Shown here one piece after another: positions 13,186 to 21,791 of a stretch of DNA of 41,581 nucleotides (within the stretch, counting starts at the first letter, position 1; each line of letters opens with the position of its first letter). Source of the DNA: a virus; the IMG/VR virus record IMGVR_UViG_3300032053_000170, positions 1 through 41,581 of that record; one strand, written 5' to 3'. Below the pieces are notes generated by a model that worked only from the letters and a program-made list of their open reading frames with translations, did no database searches and was not told the DNA's origin. The position numbers were made by a program, and so were the translations under genes.

Positions 13186-13602
13186 GTGGCTAATCCAATA
13201 AATTTTGATGCCTACGATATAGCTGTAAATGATGATGACCTAGAAGATATCGAAATAGTTGAGTTAAAAATCAGGTTTGAAGTGCAAAGAAAACGATGGG
13301 AAGAAGATATTAAGCGAAATGAAGAATACCTAAAAGAAATTAGGCGCGAACGTGAAAAAAAAATGGAAGAAGTTGAAGAATTTTTGAAAAAGCATTTAGA
13401 ACCCATGGAATCAATAAAAAACGTCAAAGACGAATTAATAACTCAAAAATCAATAATAGAATCATTAAAGAAAATGATTTTTGAATTATTAACAAGAATG
13501 GAAAATTTATTAAATAGCAGAGAAATGCAAAATAGGGATAATTCTGTAAATAAACCAATGGAAGAAGTAAAAAGCGAGCCTAGCCGATTAGGATTTTTTT
13601 AA
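13186..13602 (+). CDS. Coiled-coil protein (138 aa)
   Basis: A GTG start with GGGAG upstream (about nine bases). After an acidic N-terminus (DIAVNDDDLEDIEIVELKIR) the protein is a long charged coiled coil (about residues 30-115, EEDIKRNEEYLKEIRRERE and on). No membrane segment. It precedes the coiled-coil/ankyrin gene by 21 bp, and the two may act together. The leader resembles the one before 5780 (AAGTC, TTTAAC-GGGAG). Confidence 0.6.
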   Translation: MANPINFDAYDIAVNDDDLEDIEIVELKIRFEVQRKRWEEDIKRNEEYLKEIRREREKKMEEVEEFLKKHLEPMESIKNVKDELITQKSIIESLKKMIFELLTRMENLLNSREMQNRDNSVNKPMEEVKSEPSRLGFF

Positions 13603-13623
13603 ATTCTTTAAAGGAGAATCCCT

Positions 13624-15126
13624 GTGGAAGATAATAGCGTTGAAAAGAAAAAAGAAGTTTCAAAATTTCCTACTTTAGAACAAATAAAAGATAATTACGA
13701 TTTTAAATACCATATGACGCTTGACGGTTTGGGGAGTGTTTCAAGTCCAGTGATGGACGTACAGGCAAATATTAGAAGTATTAATGAAGAAGATATAAAA
13801 ATTGGGCTTTATGACAGAAAGCCACTCGTTAATAATCCTAATTTAACTTATCTTAATTCATCCCACCTTCGGGATGCAGGGAAAGACTTTAAAACAATAG
13901 AAACACATTATGCTAAATTGCATGATGGTTATCAAAAGAAAAAAATGAAAATTTCTGAATTAAAAGAAATTATGGATAATCAAGCAAAGAAATGGGATAA
14001 ATATTCAAAAAATAACAATGAAACGATTGCTGAGTTGAAAGAAACGATTATTTATTTGAAAAAAGACAAAAATGCATTGGAAGATCAGCTTGTGGATAAA
14101 TCAAAAGAAATTTCCAATTTAAAACAAGCTATTGAAGATAAAGAAAGAAATAATAGAGATTTACGATTTGAAAATACCGGATTAAAAGAAACGATTAAAG
14201 AACAAGCCGCAGAAATTGTTGAACTAAAAAGTAATATTCATGCAAAAGACGAACAAATTGACGATTTACAAAAAAACGGTTCGTTTGAAGAAAATCAAAA
14301 TCTACGCGGTAAAATTATCACACTAGAACAGGACATTCTCTTTGCTAAGGAAGAGATTGTAGGTGGTGATCGTTGGCAGCTAAAACAGCAAATTAATTTG
14401 CTTAAGGATGAAAATCAACGATTGAATACAGAAAATACAAATCTAACCACAGGAAATACTGATAAATCCCACCGAATCACTAATTTAATAAATGAAAATA
14501 TAAGACTAAGTGCCAATTCAAATGTAGTTAACCAATCTTTAAATACCGATCAATTTTCAAATGAAGAAACTAAACTTGATAATAATAAAACTAATGTATC
14601 AACTAAATGTGTTGTTTATGGCGCAGCTGTCGGGGTTAAAAAAGATCGTTTGAGAGGGATTAAATACAGCATTAATTGGTTTGATCATGATAATATCAAT
14701 GAACGCAATGAACACACTAAAAAAAACCTAGAAGATTTTTTAAGAACAAAAGCATCTTTGGGAAATAATACAATTATGGATGATTTTCTTAAAAATTGTT
14801 CCAAGAATTACAATTGTAACGCTTTAGATATTATAAATGGTCGTGGTGAGCCTGATTCAATTAGCTCAAATATTTTTGGATATGAAGATAAAACCCCGCT
14901 TATGATAGCAGCCGAAAATGGTCATGCTGATTGCGTTCAAACCTTGATAAATTACAATGCAAACGTTAATTATTTAGATAGAAATAATAAAACGGCACTT
15001 GATTATGCGCATAAATTTTGGAAAAAAAATAAAAGTTCAAATGTGAGACAACCTTTGTGGGAAAATGGGGCTGTTCCGTCTTCTTGTTGTGAAGTTTTAC
15101 CCGCTGGTAAAACTCCAGTAAAATAA
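13624..15126 (+). CDS. Long coiled-coil protein with C-terminal ankyrin repeats (500 aa)
   Basis: A GTG start after AAAGGAGAATCCCT. Residues about 95-310 are an almost unbroken coiled coil (ISELKEIMDNQAKKW and on through LKQAIEDKERNNRDLRFENT). Residues about 419-465 hold an ankyrin unit with a partial second: KTPLMIAAENGHADCVQTLI, NYNANVNYLDRNNKTALDYA. Ankyrin/coiled-coil proteins are typical of effectors of Legionella, Coxiella and Rickettsiella. The tail is Ser/Cys/Pro-rich. It could be an effector carried by the phage or a large accessory protein; no secretion signal can be proved from sequence alone. Confidence 0.75.
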   Translation: MEDNSVEKKKEVSKFPTLEQIKDNYDFKYHMTLDGLGSVSSPVMDVQANIRSINEEDIKIGLYDRKPLVNNPNLTYLNSSHLRDAGKDFKTIETHYAKLHDGYQKKKMKISELKEIMDNQAKKWDKYSKNNNETIAELKETIIYLKKDKNALEDQLVDKSKEISNLKQAIEDKERNNRDLRFENTGLKETIKEQAAEIVELKSNIHAKDEQIDDLQKNGSFEENQNLRGKIITLEQDILFAKEEIVGGDRWQLKQQINLLKDENQRLNTENTNLTTGNTDKSHRITNLINENIRLSANSNVVNQSLNTDQFSNEETKLDNNKTNVSTKCVVYGAAVGVKKDRLRGIKYSINWFDHDNINERNEHTKKNLEDFLRTKASLGNNTIMDDFLKNCSKNYNCNALDIINGRGEPDSISSNIFGYEDKTPLMIAAENGHADCVQTLINYNANVNYLDRNNKTALDYAHKFWKKNKSSNVRQPLWENGAVPSSCCEVLPAGKTPVK

Positions 15127-15161
15127 ATTGTAGGTAGTACCTAAAAAGGCAAAAGCCACGG

Positions 15162-16712
15162 ATGGCTACTCCAATCGACCACGAAAAGGAAACTCAAGCC
15201 GCTAAACTGCGTGGCTCATTATTGGAATTTACCCGTTATTTTTTTGAATATATAACGGGTAGGCAGTTCATTATATCAGTACCTACTTGTCGAGAATCCC
15301 ATCATATCACTTGTTGCCGTGCCTTAACTTCGGTTAGACGGCTTGAAGTTCTACGCGAAATCATCAATTTACCCCCTGGTTGCGGCAAATCCACACTTGC
15401 CAGCATGTGGGCGGCGTGGGGATGGGCGAGTTACCCCGATGCCAATTACCTTTATATCTCTTACTCACATGAATTAGCGGCTAAGCATACGGCGTTTATT
15501 CGCTCTATCGTTGCATCAAAAATGTACCGCTATTTGTTCGATGTGGAACTAGACCCCGACAGTCGGGCAAAGGATGCCTTTAAAACGACCGCGGGCGGCT
15601 CAATTAAGGCGTTTGGGTCTGGGGGTGCTATCACTGGGCAAGATGCGGGTTTACCTGGCTTAAATCGATTTACTGGCGGCGTAATCCTAGATGATGCACA
15701 CAAGCCCGATGAGGCGCACAGTGAAACCATCCGCCAAGGTGTCATTAATAACTACGATGAAACCATCCGGCAACGATGCCGAGGGGTGAATGTACCGATT
15801 GTTTATATTGGGCAACGGGTACATGAAGCTGATTTGACCGACTTCTTTTTAAGTGGAAAAGATGTAGACGAATGGCACGCTACGATACTTAAGGGATTGG
15901 ATGAGGCAGGAAACGCCCTTTATCCTGAAATGATGCCAAAGGAGAAGTTACTCGCTTTACAAGAAAAATCCCCGTATGTGTTCGCTAGCCAATACCAACA
16001 AAACCCATTGCCGGCAGGGGGTGGACTCTTTAAACCAGAGTGGTTTGTTTTACTGGATGAAGAGCCGCTTTGCCACACCACATTTATTACAGCCGATACG
16101 GCAGAGACGAATAAATCTTGGAATGACGCAACGGTTTTCAGTTTTTGGGGAGTCTATGAAATTGAAACGATGGGAAGAAAGACGGGCGAAACTGGGTTGC
16201 ATTGGATTGATTGTATGGAAATTCGTATAGAACCCAAGGATTTAAAAGAAACATTTATGGATTTTTACGCCAATTGCGTGCGCTATCCCAAACCGCCTTT
16301 AATGGCTGCCATTGAGAAAAAATCAACGGGGGTAACGCTGGTTAGCGTGCTTCAAGAACTGAGAGGCATGCAGATTAGACAAATTGAACGAACGATTGCA
16401 TCGGGTAGTAAAACGCAACGATTTCTTGAAATTCAGCCTTTTATTGCTTCTAAACGCATTTCATTTACCAAAGATACTAAACATAGGGATATGTGTATTA
16501 AACACATGAGCAAAATAACCGCCAATGAAACGCATAGACACGATGACATTGCCGATACGTTATCAGATGCTATTCGTATCGCTTTAATTGAAAAAACCAT
16601 ATATTCTAATGATAGTAGGGAAGAAGAAATGGACAAGATTTTAGATAATATGAATCAGTCTTTGGAAAGGAAACTAAAAGCCAGGATGGCACAATATGAC
16701 GGATATCGCTAA
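15162..16712 (+). CDS. terL: Terminase large subunit
   Basis: The ATP-driven motor and nuclease of headful packaging, 516 residues. Walker A is PPGCGKST (71-78), Walker B GVILDDAH (173-180). The C-terminal RNase-H-like nuclease starts around FITADTAETNKSWNDATVFS, and HRHDDIADTLSDAIRIA holds the distal acidic residues. The length is that of the P22/Sf6-like class. The ribosome-binding site is weak (AAAAGGC, spacing about 12). The gene begins the long rightward virion operon and overlaps the portal gene by 17 bases. Confidence 0.92.
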   Translation: MATPIDHEKETQAAKLRGSLLEFTRYFFEYITGRQFIISVPTCRESHHITCCRALTSVRRLEVLREIINLPPGCGKSTLASMWAAWGWASYPDANYLYISYSHELAAKHTAFIRSIVASKMYRYLFDVELDPDSRAKDAFKTTAGGSIKAFGSGGAITGQDAGLPGLNRFTGGVILDDAHKPDEAHSETIRQGVINNYDETIRQRCRGVNVPIVYIGQRVHEADLTDFFLSGKDVDEWHATILKGLDEAGNALYPEMMPKEKLLALQEKSPYVFASQYQQNPLPAGGGLFKPEWFVLLDEEPLCHTTFITADTAETNKSWNDATVFSFWGVYEIETMGRKTGETGLHWIDCMEIRIEPKDLKETFMDFYANCVRYPKPPLMAAIEKKSTGVTLVSVLQELRGMQIRQIERTIASGSKTQRFLEIQPFIASKRISFTKDTKHRDMCIKHMSKITANETHRHDDIADTLSDAIRIALIEKTIYSNDSREEEMDKILDNMNQSLERKLKARMAQYDGYR

Positions 16713-18825
16713 AAAGCATACCGATAGGCTCGTTGAGCTTAAAAAATCAGTTGAGGAAGCACAAGAATATTTTCGTGACAATGTGCAGCGTTACGAAAAG
16801 TTTATGAAGTTTGTGTTTAAAACTTCGCTCAATGACATGGAAGATGGAACGCTAGCCGATAGAGGCATGCCGACTATCGAGTTCAATATCCTTGAAGCCT
16901 ATATCTCCAGGCTTCGCGGGGAATTTGCCAAACAACAACCCTCCCTTATGGTACGCGCCGCTGATGGCGTACCGCTTTCAATGCTTAATAAAGAGTTTAC
17001 AGCCACCCTCGAAGTGGTTGAAGCGCACTTGCGCGCCGTTTTCTTTGATGGCGCAAATGACATGCTCGAATACAACATCTATTCGGATTTGCTCGCTGGC
17101 GGCTTTTCGGTGCTTAAAGTTTACACCGATTACATTAACGAAATGAGCTTTGAGCAAAATATCTGCGTTGAACGCGCATTTGACCCCACTTTATGCGTAT
17201 TTGACCCTTTGGCGCGGACATCGCATAAAGGCGATGGCAGGTTTTGCGCTGAACTTTACCCCATGACGAAGGAAGAATTTGAGGACAAATTCGGCGCGGA
17301 TGCGTTGGAGGGTATGAAGTTCACGCGGTCTTTATCCGGTTTTGACTGGTCATTTCAAAACGAACAAGAAGAAATTGTCTTGGTTTGTGACTATTACGAA
17401 AAACAAAACAAAAGGGAAACCATACTTAAATTAACCAATGGGCATTCGGTTACCGCTAAAGAATACGATAAGTTTTTAGCCGAGTGGGAAGAAAGCGGGA
17501 TGATTGAACAACCCCCCGCAGTGGTTAAAAAAAGAAAGACCATGGTTGAAAAAATCGTGCGTTATCGGTTTTGTGAAAGCATGTTATTGGATGTCACCGA
17601 AACCGATTACAAATACTTACCTTTGGTATTTGTAGATGGCAATAGCGTGAATCTAAAAGAGGGCGGCTCGTACATGCAGATGACGCGCCCGTATGTTTAC
17701 CATGCTATGGGGATACAACGGCTTAAGAATTTAGCCGGTCAATCGCTGGGCAATGAACTTGAAAACACTATCCAACATAAATTTATTGTTGCAATTGAGG
17801 CTATTCCTGAAAAATATCAAAATGCTTATCAGAACGTTCAAAAAGCCGACACATTAATTTATAAGCACTTTTTGGATAGTAAAAACCCTGATGTCATCCT
17901 ACCGCCTCCCCGTGAGGTCATGCGCACCCCTATACCGCCTCAGATTGCCGAAACTTTTCGTATGTCGGATGAAATGACGCAAATTATCTTGGGAAGTTAT
18001 GACGGTGCAGCGGGTCAAAATAACGGTCAGATGTCAGGGATTGCCTTTGCTCGTAGTGCCATACAAAGCAATAACGCCTCTGTGCCTTTCATTGTTGGTT
18101 ATATCAAAGGGCTTAATCGGGTGGCTCAAATCATCGTTGATTTGATTCCTAAATACTATCGAACCCCGCGAAGTCTGCCCGTTTTGTTGCCAGATGGTAA
18201 ACGCGAATACTTTGAAATCAATAAAAAAGGGTCGTTGTACATGAATTATGACCCTAACAATCTGCAAGTTAAAGTTGAAACCGGCGTTAATTTTGCCATG
18301 CAAAAGGAAATTGCCCTACAAACCATCGTTAGTCTTAGCCAGTCAATGCCAAGTTTTGGTCAATTCTTTAGTCAAAAGGGTCTTCAAACTCTACTCGATA
18401 ATATCGAAATCCGCGGTATTGATGACTTAAAAGAAAAAGCCGTTGAATACGAGAAAGAACAAGAGAAAATGCAACAAATGCAACAACAAATGCAAATGAA
18501 GCAGGTACAACAACAGGCGCAGCAGCAAGCTATGGCAATGCAGCAAGCCCAAAAAGAATTGCAATCACCCACGCAAGCGCAGATTGAAGTCATGGCGATT
18601 CAGGAAAGATCGCGCGTTGATGCGGCAAATCTTGAGATTAAAGAGCGTGATTCTGAAACCAAATTCCTTGATGTGATGAGCAAGATACGCAATGCAGACG
18701 TTCAAAATGAATTAAAAATGGCAGAAATTGACGCGGAAAATACCAGGACAGCGGTTGAACATACCCTAAATGTAAGCAAACACCTACACGAAATGAAAGG
18801 AGGGGTGGCTAATGAGGAGCATTAA
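16696..18825 (+). CDS. Portal protein (P22-like)
   Basis: A 709-residue portal, near the size of P22 gp1 (725). The N-terminus is helical and charged; an early segment GMPTIEFNILEAYISRLRGE is typical of the clip/wing part in this family. The C-terminal 150 residues are rich in Gln and Met (MQQMQQQMQMKQVQQQAQQQ) and form a long helical barrel-like region. It sits between terL and the scaffold as in P22 relatives. The start overlaps terL. Confidence 0.88.
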   Translation: MTDIAKKHTDRLVELKKSVEEAQEYFRDNVQRYEKFMKFVFKTSLNDMEDGTLADRGMPTIEFNILEAYISRLRGEFAKQQPSLMVRAADGVPLSMLNKEFTATLEVVEAHLRAVFFDGANDMLEYNIYSDLLAGGFSVLKVYTDYINEMSFEQNICVERAFDPTLCVFDPLARTSHKGDGRFCAELYPMTKEEFEDKFGADALEGMKFTRSLSGFDWSFQNEQEEIVLVCDYYEKQNKRETILKLTNGHSVTAKEYDKFLAEWEESGMIEQPPAVVKKRKTMVEKIVRYRFCESMLLDVTETDYKYLPLVFVDGNSVNLKEGGSYMQMTRPYVYHAMGIQRLKNLAGQSLGNELENTIQHKFIVAIEAIPEKYQNAYQNVQKADTLIYKHFLDSKNPDVILPPPREVMRTPIPPQIAETFRMSDEMTQIILGSYDGAAGQNNGQMSGIAFARSAIQSNNASVPFIVGYIKGLNRVAQIIVDLIPKYYRTPRSLPVLLPDGKREYFEINKKGSLYMNYDPNNLQVKVETGVNFAMQKEIALQTIVSLSQSMPSFGQFFSQKGLQTLLDNIEIRGIDDLKEKAVEYEKEQEKMQQMQQQMQMKQVQQQAQQQAMAMQQAQKELQSPTQAQIEVMAIQERSRVDAANLEIKERDSETKFLDVMSKIRNADVQNELKMAEIDAENTRTAVEHTLNVSKHLHEMKGGVANEEH

Positions 18826-19018
18826 AGAATGGATTCGTAATTTATTTGAAAAATTTTTATCTATATTTAATAAAAAAAAATCTAAACAAAAAGAAATTTT
18901 ACAAGCCATTAATACGTATAACGAGTCCAATCTTGCCTTATTGTTAAACAGTTTTGCGTTTATAGCATCCGTAAAGAAAGCGAACGAAATGCAAGGAAAG
19001 AATAATTTACATGGATAA
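18812..19018 (+). CDS. Small basic protein carrying a copy of the coat N-terminus (68 aa)
   Basis: A 68-residue ORF with GGAGGGG upstream, overlapping the portal 3' end. Residues 1-28 are a basic amphipathic helix (SIKEWIRNLFEKFLSIFNKK). Residues 30-52 read LQAINTYNESNLALLLNSFA then FIAS, almost the same as residues 6-29 of the coat protein (LQQVITYNESNLALLLNSFA, FIST). It is either a hybrid remnant of a recombination event or a real small protein that mimics the coat start. Confidence 0.6.
   Translation: MRSIKEWIRNLFEKFLSIFNKKKSKQKEILQAINTYNESNLALLLNSFAFIASVKKANEMQGKNNLHG
18899..18970 (+). repeat. Partial duplication of the 5' end of the coat gene
   Basis: 18899-18970 matches 20510-20581 over 72 bp. 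TTGTTAAACAGTTTTGC-like runs are nearly identical, and most other changes are at third codon positions. Both copies are read in the same frame. Confidence 0.75.
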
Positions 19019-19166
19019 AAGTTTTGGTGAATGGATAAGACAATATCAAAGGGAAGGCTACAATGATAAAGAAAGTCTTGAAAAGGCTTATAGAACCATG
19101 TATCCACCACCCCCACCAAAAATAGGAAAAATCAAAAAAAAGAAAATAGACCAGATAGGTAAATAA
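19011..19166 (+). CDS. Small basic protein with a proline run (51 aa)
   Basis: This ORF encodes MDKSFGEWIRQYQREGYNDK, a segment MYPPPPPKIGKIKKK and a basic end. GCAAGGAAAG lies upstream and the start overlaps the previous ORF. Not recognised; small basic ORFs here are common between portal and scaffold genes of podovirus genomes. Confidence 0.5.
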   Translation: MDKSFGEWIRQYQREGYNDKESLEKAYRTMYPPPPPKIGKIKKKKIDQIGK

Positions 19167-19237
19167 CTATGGCAATAGGATATCAAAAGCCATCACAAGG
19201 TATTTTAAATCACTTTAAAACTGCAAGGAGCATATCA

Positions 19238-19402
19238 ATGCCACTCGTCAAAGGAGCAAAAGCCAGAACCAAACAAGGGTTTTCAAAAAATGTGAAAGCT
19301 GAAATAAAAGCTGGAAAGCCACAAAAACAAGCGGTTGCCATTGCATACAGCCAAGCCGGTGAAAATAAAAAGCCTAAAAAAAAGAAATTTTGGAAAGACT
19401 AA
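19238..19402 (+). CDS. DUF6496-like small basic protein (54 aa)
   Basis: The core pattern M-P-L-V-K-G...F-S-K-N-V-K-A-E-I-K-A-G-K-P-Q-K-Q-A-V-A-I-A-Y-S is found in many short phage-neighbouring proteins (DUF6496). I start it at 19238 because AAGGAG lies seven bases before; the frame is open to 19169, but that start lacks a good site. The tail is Lys-rich (KKPKKKKFWKD). Function unknown, possibly DNA- or capsid-associated. Confidence 0.7.
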   Translation: MPLVKGAKARTKQGFSKNVKAEIKAGKPQKQAVAIAYSQAGENKKPKKKKFWKD

Positions 19403-19428
19403 CCGCACTAACTAAGGAGACTAAAACG

Positions 19429-19533
19429 ATGAAACGTAAGGAAAAAGGCAACAAACGAAAAGAAAATCATAGCGATATCAGAGAAGATAAAAAATTAATC
19501 AAAAAAATGGTTAAAAAAGGCTCTATTAAGTAA
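19429..19533 (+). CDS. Very small basic protein (34 aa)
   Basis: ATG at 19429 with AAGGAGA nine bases upstream. It encodes MKRKEKGNKRKENHSDIRED and ends KKLIKKMVKKGSIK. Short proteins with an E-D-K-K-L-I-K-K-M-V-K end are regular companions of the preceding DUF6496-like gene in phage genomes. A DNA-binding or capsid-interior role would fit its charge but is a guess. Confidence 0.6.
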   Translation: MKRKEKGNKRKENHSDIREDKKLIKKMVKKGSIK

Positions 19534-19573
19534 AAAAGTACTTGATTTCTTTAAAAAATCAGATAGGTTTAGT

Positions 19574-19598
19574 ATTTAGTTAAAGGATTTAACTAAAT
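19574..19598 (+). terminator. Hairpin before the scaffold gene
   Basis: ATTTAGTTAAA (19574-19584) pairs perfectly with TTTAACTAAAT (19588-19598), loop GGA. The stem is AT-rich and the following bases are TTGTAG, so it may slow or partly stop transcription rather than end it. Confidence 0.4.
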
Positions 19599-19608
19599 TT
19601 GTAGGGCA

Positions 19609-19710
19609 ATGACCAAGCATTTTAATTCTTGGGTATCTACGCACCCATGCGGAAAAATGGGCGAACTCATCGAAACGAGGCTTTACCGCCATCACGCGGG
19701 TCAACAGTGA
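19609..19710 (+). CDS. Possible short leader ORF before the scaffold gene (33 aa)
   Basis: ATG to TGA encodes MTKHFNSWVSTHPCGKMGEL and IETRLYRHHAGQQ. It is GC-richer than its neighbours and has no strong ribosome-binding site. It may be a leader peptide, a remnant, or an untranslated conserved segment. Confidence 0.3.
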   Translation: MTKHFNSWVSTHPCGKMGELIETRLYRHHAGQQ

Positions 19711-19730
19711 CACATCATGGAAGATGTAAC

Positions 19731-20429
19731 ATGGAAGAGACCAATCAAGTTATCGAAAATGCTGTAGATAATTCTCAAGTTTCACCTGAGAGCGAGAAAA
19801 TGATTTCTCAATCACAGGTCGACAAGATTATTAAGCATAAAACGTACCAAGCCGCCCAAATCCAGCGCGACATGGAAGAGAGGCATCAACGCGAGCTTGA
19901 AGAAATTCGAGCCAAACAAGCGCAGCGCAATGAAAATGTGCCGCGTGATGTAGACGCAGATTCTCTTTACCAACAAGTGCAGGAAAGATTTAATCAGGAA
20001 ATGGAAAAAAGAAAACTCAAGGATCATATTGAGAGTGTTTCAAATTCCTACCTGTCTAAGATTGAGCAAGGCAAAAGTACGTATGATGATTTTGAGGACG
20101 TTACCAAGGACTATGACCCCACGGCGTTTCCCCAACTCACTTATTTAGTGGCTGGCATCGATAATGCGGCGGATGTTATCTACGACCTTTCACGTAACCC
20201 CTTAAAGTTAGCAGGACTTGATAGGCTGGCTGAGAAAAACCCACGTCAGGCACAAGCTGAACTGTTAAAGCTATCGCGTTCGATAGCAGAAAACAGACAA
20301 GCTAAATCTGATGAGGATTCCCAAAGCGTAGCCGCACCCCTTGACCGTTTGCAATCTTCCCGAGTTTCTGGGAGCAACGGCAAGATGGGTATTCGTGATT
20401 TGAGAAATCAACCCTGGCTTAAGGGTTAG
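19731..20429 (+). CDS. Capsid scaffolding protein
   Basis: A 232-residue, highly charged, helical protein directly upstream of the coat gene, the place of P22 gp8. It has a central coiled coil (YQAAQIQRDMEERHQRELEE, QVQERFNQEMEKRKLKDHIE) and a flexible C-terminus ending RDLRNQPWLKG. I start at 19731 (MEETNQVIENAVD) after GGAAGATG; the upstream open frame overlaps the leader segment and does not look like scaffold. It should guide coat assembly and then leave the procapsid. Confidence 0.78.
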   Translation: MEETNQVIENAVDNSQVSPESEKMISQSQVDKIIKHKTYQAAQIQRDMEERHQRELEEIRAKQAQRNENVPRDVDADSLYQQVQERFNQEMEKRKLKDHIESVSNSYLSKIEQGKSTYDDFEDVTKDYDPTAFPQLTYLVAGIDNAADVIYDLSRNPLKLAGLDRLAEKNPRQAQAELLKLSRSIAENRQAKSDEDSQSVAAPLDRLQSSRVSGSNGKMGIRDLRNQPWLKG

Positions 20430-20494
20430 TTCGCCTATTTAAAATATCTCTATGTCGTTGCAAAACATTTTCTTTGTGAAAAAGGAGTTTTGCA

Positions 20495-21739
20495 ATGCCA
20501 GTCAATATACTGCAACAAGTTATTACTTATAACGAATCTAACCTTGCCTTACTGTTAAACAGTTTTGCATTTATCAGCACCTCAAACATGAAGTTTCAAC
20601 GCTTCAATGATGATATCCCTAAGAACTTAGGTGATACCGTTTCGTTTGATTTGCCACCTCGGTTTACTACTACAAACAGTCTGGTTGTTAGCTTCCAGTC
20701 CGCCGAACAGCGCGTCCAGCAATTGACGGTTAACAAGCAAGCCTCAACCGCTTACGAATTTACCGCTCAACAATTTATCTTCAACGTTCGTGATTACATG
20801 AATACGTTTGGTAAATCGGCGATTGCTGAAATTGGTACACAAGTGGAATCCGATGTCTCCTCCCTGGCTGAAACGAATACGTTCCGTTTCTACGGTGACG
20901 GTACTACCCCTATTTCGACCTACTTACAATTAGCCAATGCGTTAGCTTTTTTCCGTAACTTTAGTGCGGCGAAAGATAACACGATGGGTTATTTGTCTGA
21001 CTTAACCTTTCCGCAAATCATTAACTCTGGCTTAAATCAGTTCGCGCCAGTGCGTAATGACCGTGAAGCCATGAGTTGGGAGATTGGCGCATTCTCAAAT
21101 TGCAAATGGTATCAGTCTAATTTGCTTAAAACCCATACGGCGGGTACGGAAGGCAACGCAGGTGCGACCTTAACGGTTGTGAGTGTAACAACCAATGCAG
21201 ACGGTGGCGTAACACAAATCACTTTTAGTGGCGCAACTGCGGCTAGCGATCCTGATTCTATTAAGGCATACGATAAGTTTCAATTTAGCGATGGGGTTGC
21301 CGGTCAAATAGACTTGAGATTTCGTACCTTCATCGGTCACGTGGTTTCTCAATGTCCTGTGCAATTTAGAGCAACTGCCGATGCTGCCAGTACCGCAGGG
21401 TCTCAGGTAACGGTAAATATTTACCCAGCCCTTCAAGCGACTGCCGGTAAAAACCAAAATATTAACACGCCGATTGTGGCAGGTATGCAGGTCACCGTAT
21501 TGCCAGACCATCGTTGCGGTTTAATCATGGCGGGTAATCCTTTGTTCCTCGCAATGCCAAAACTGCCTGATGAAGTACCTTATCCCACATCTGTACAGCA
21601 AGACCCAGATAGTGGTGCTTCTATTCGTCAATATTACGGTTCTCTATTTGGTCAAAACCAACGCGGTATGGTGCATGACATCATATGGGGCAGAACACTA
21701 GTTGATGAATATGCGTTGATGGTCGCGTTACCCATCTAA
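20495..21739 (+). CDS. Major capsid (coat) protein, P22-coat family
   Basis: A 414-residue coat protein, close to P22 gp5 (430), preceded by AAAAGGAGTTTTGCA. It is encoded after the scaffold. Expected features are an N-terminal helix, an A-domain rich in beta strands and an inserted domain about residues 215-300 (VTTNADGGVTQITFSGATAA). The end (GMVHDIIWGRTLVDEYALMV) suits the family. Residues 6-29 recur in the small ORF at 18812. Confidence 0.85.
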   Translation: MPVNILQQVITYNESNLALLLNSFAFISTSNMKFQRFNDDIPKNLGDTVSFDLPPRFTTTNSLVVSFQSAEQRVQQLTVNKQASTAYEFTAQQFIFNVRDYMNTFGKSAIAEIGTQVESDVSSLAETNTFRFYGDGTTPISTYLQLANALAFFRNFSAAKDNTMGYLSDLTFPQIINSGLNQFAPVRNDREAMSWEIGAFSNCKWYQSNLLKTHTAGTEGNAGATLTVVSVTTNADGGVTQITFSGATAASDPDSIKAYDKFQFSDGVAGQIDLRFRTFIGHVVSQCPVQFRATADAASTAGSQVTVNIYPALQATAGKNQNINTPIVAGMQVTVLPDHRCGLIMAGNPLFLAMPKLPDEVPYPTSVQQDPDSGASIRQYYGSLFGQNQRGMVHDIIWGRTLVDEYALMVALPI

Positions 21740-21791
21740 TGGCGGGGGTACTTGTACCCCCTAAATTTACATTTATAAAGGGAGTTATTTT

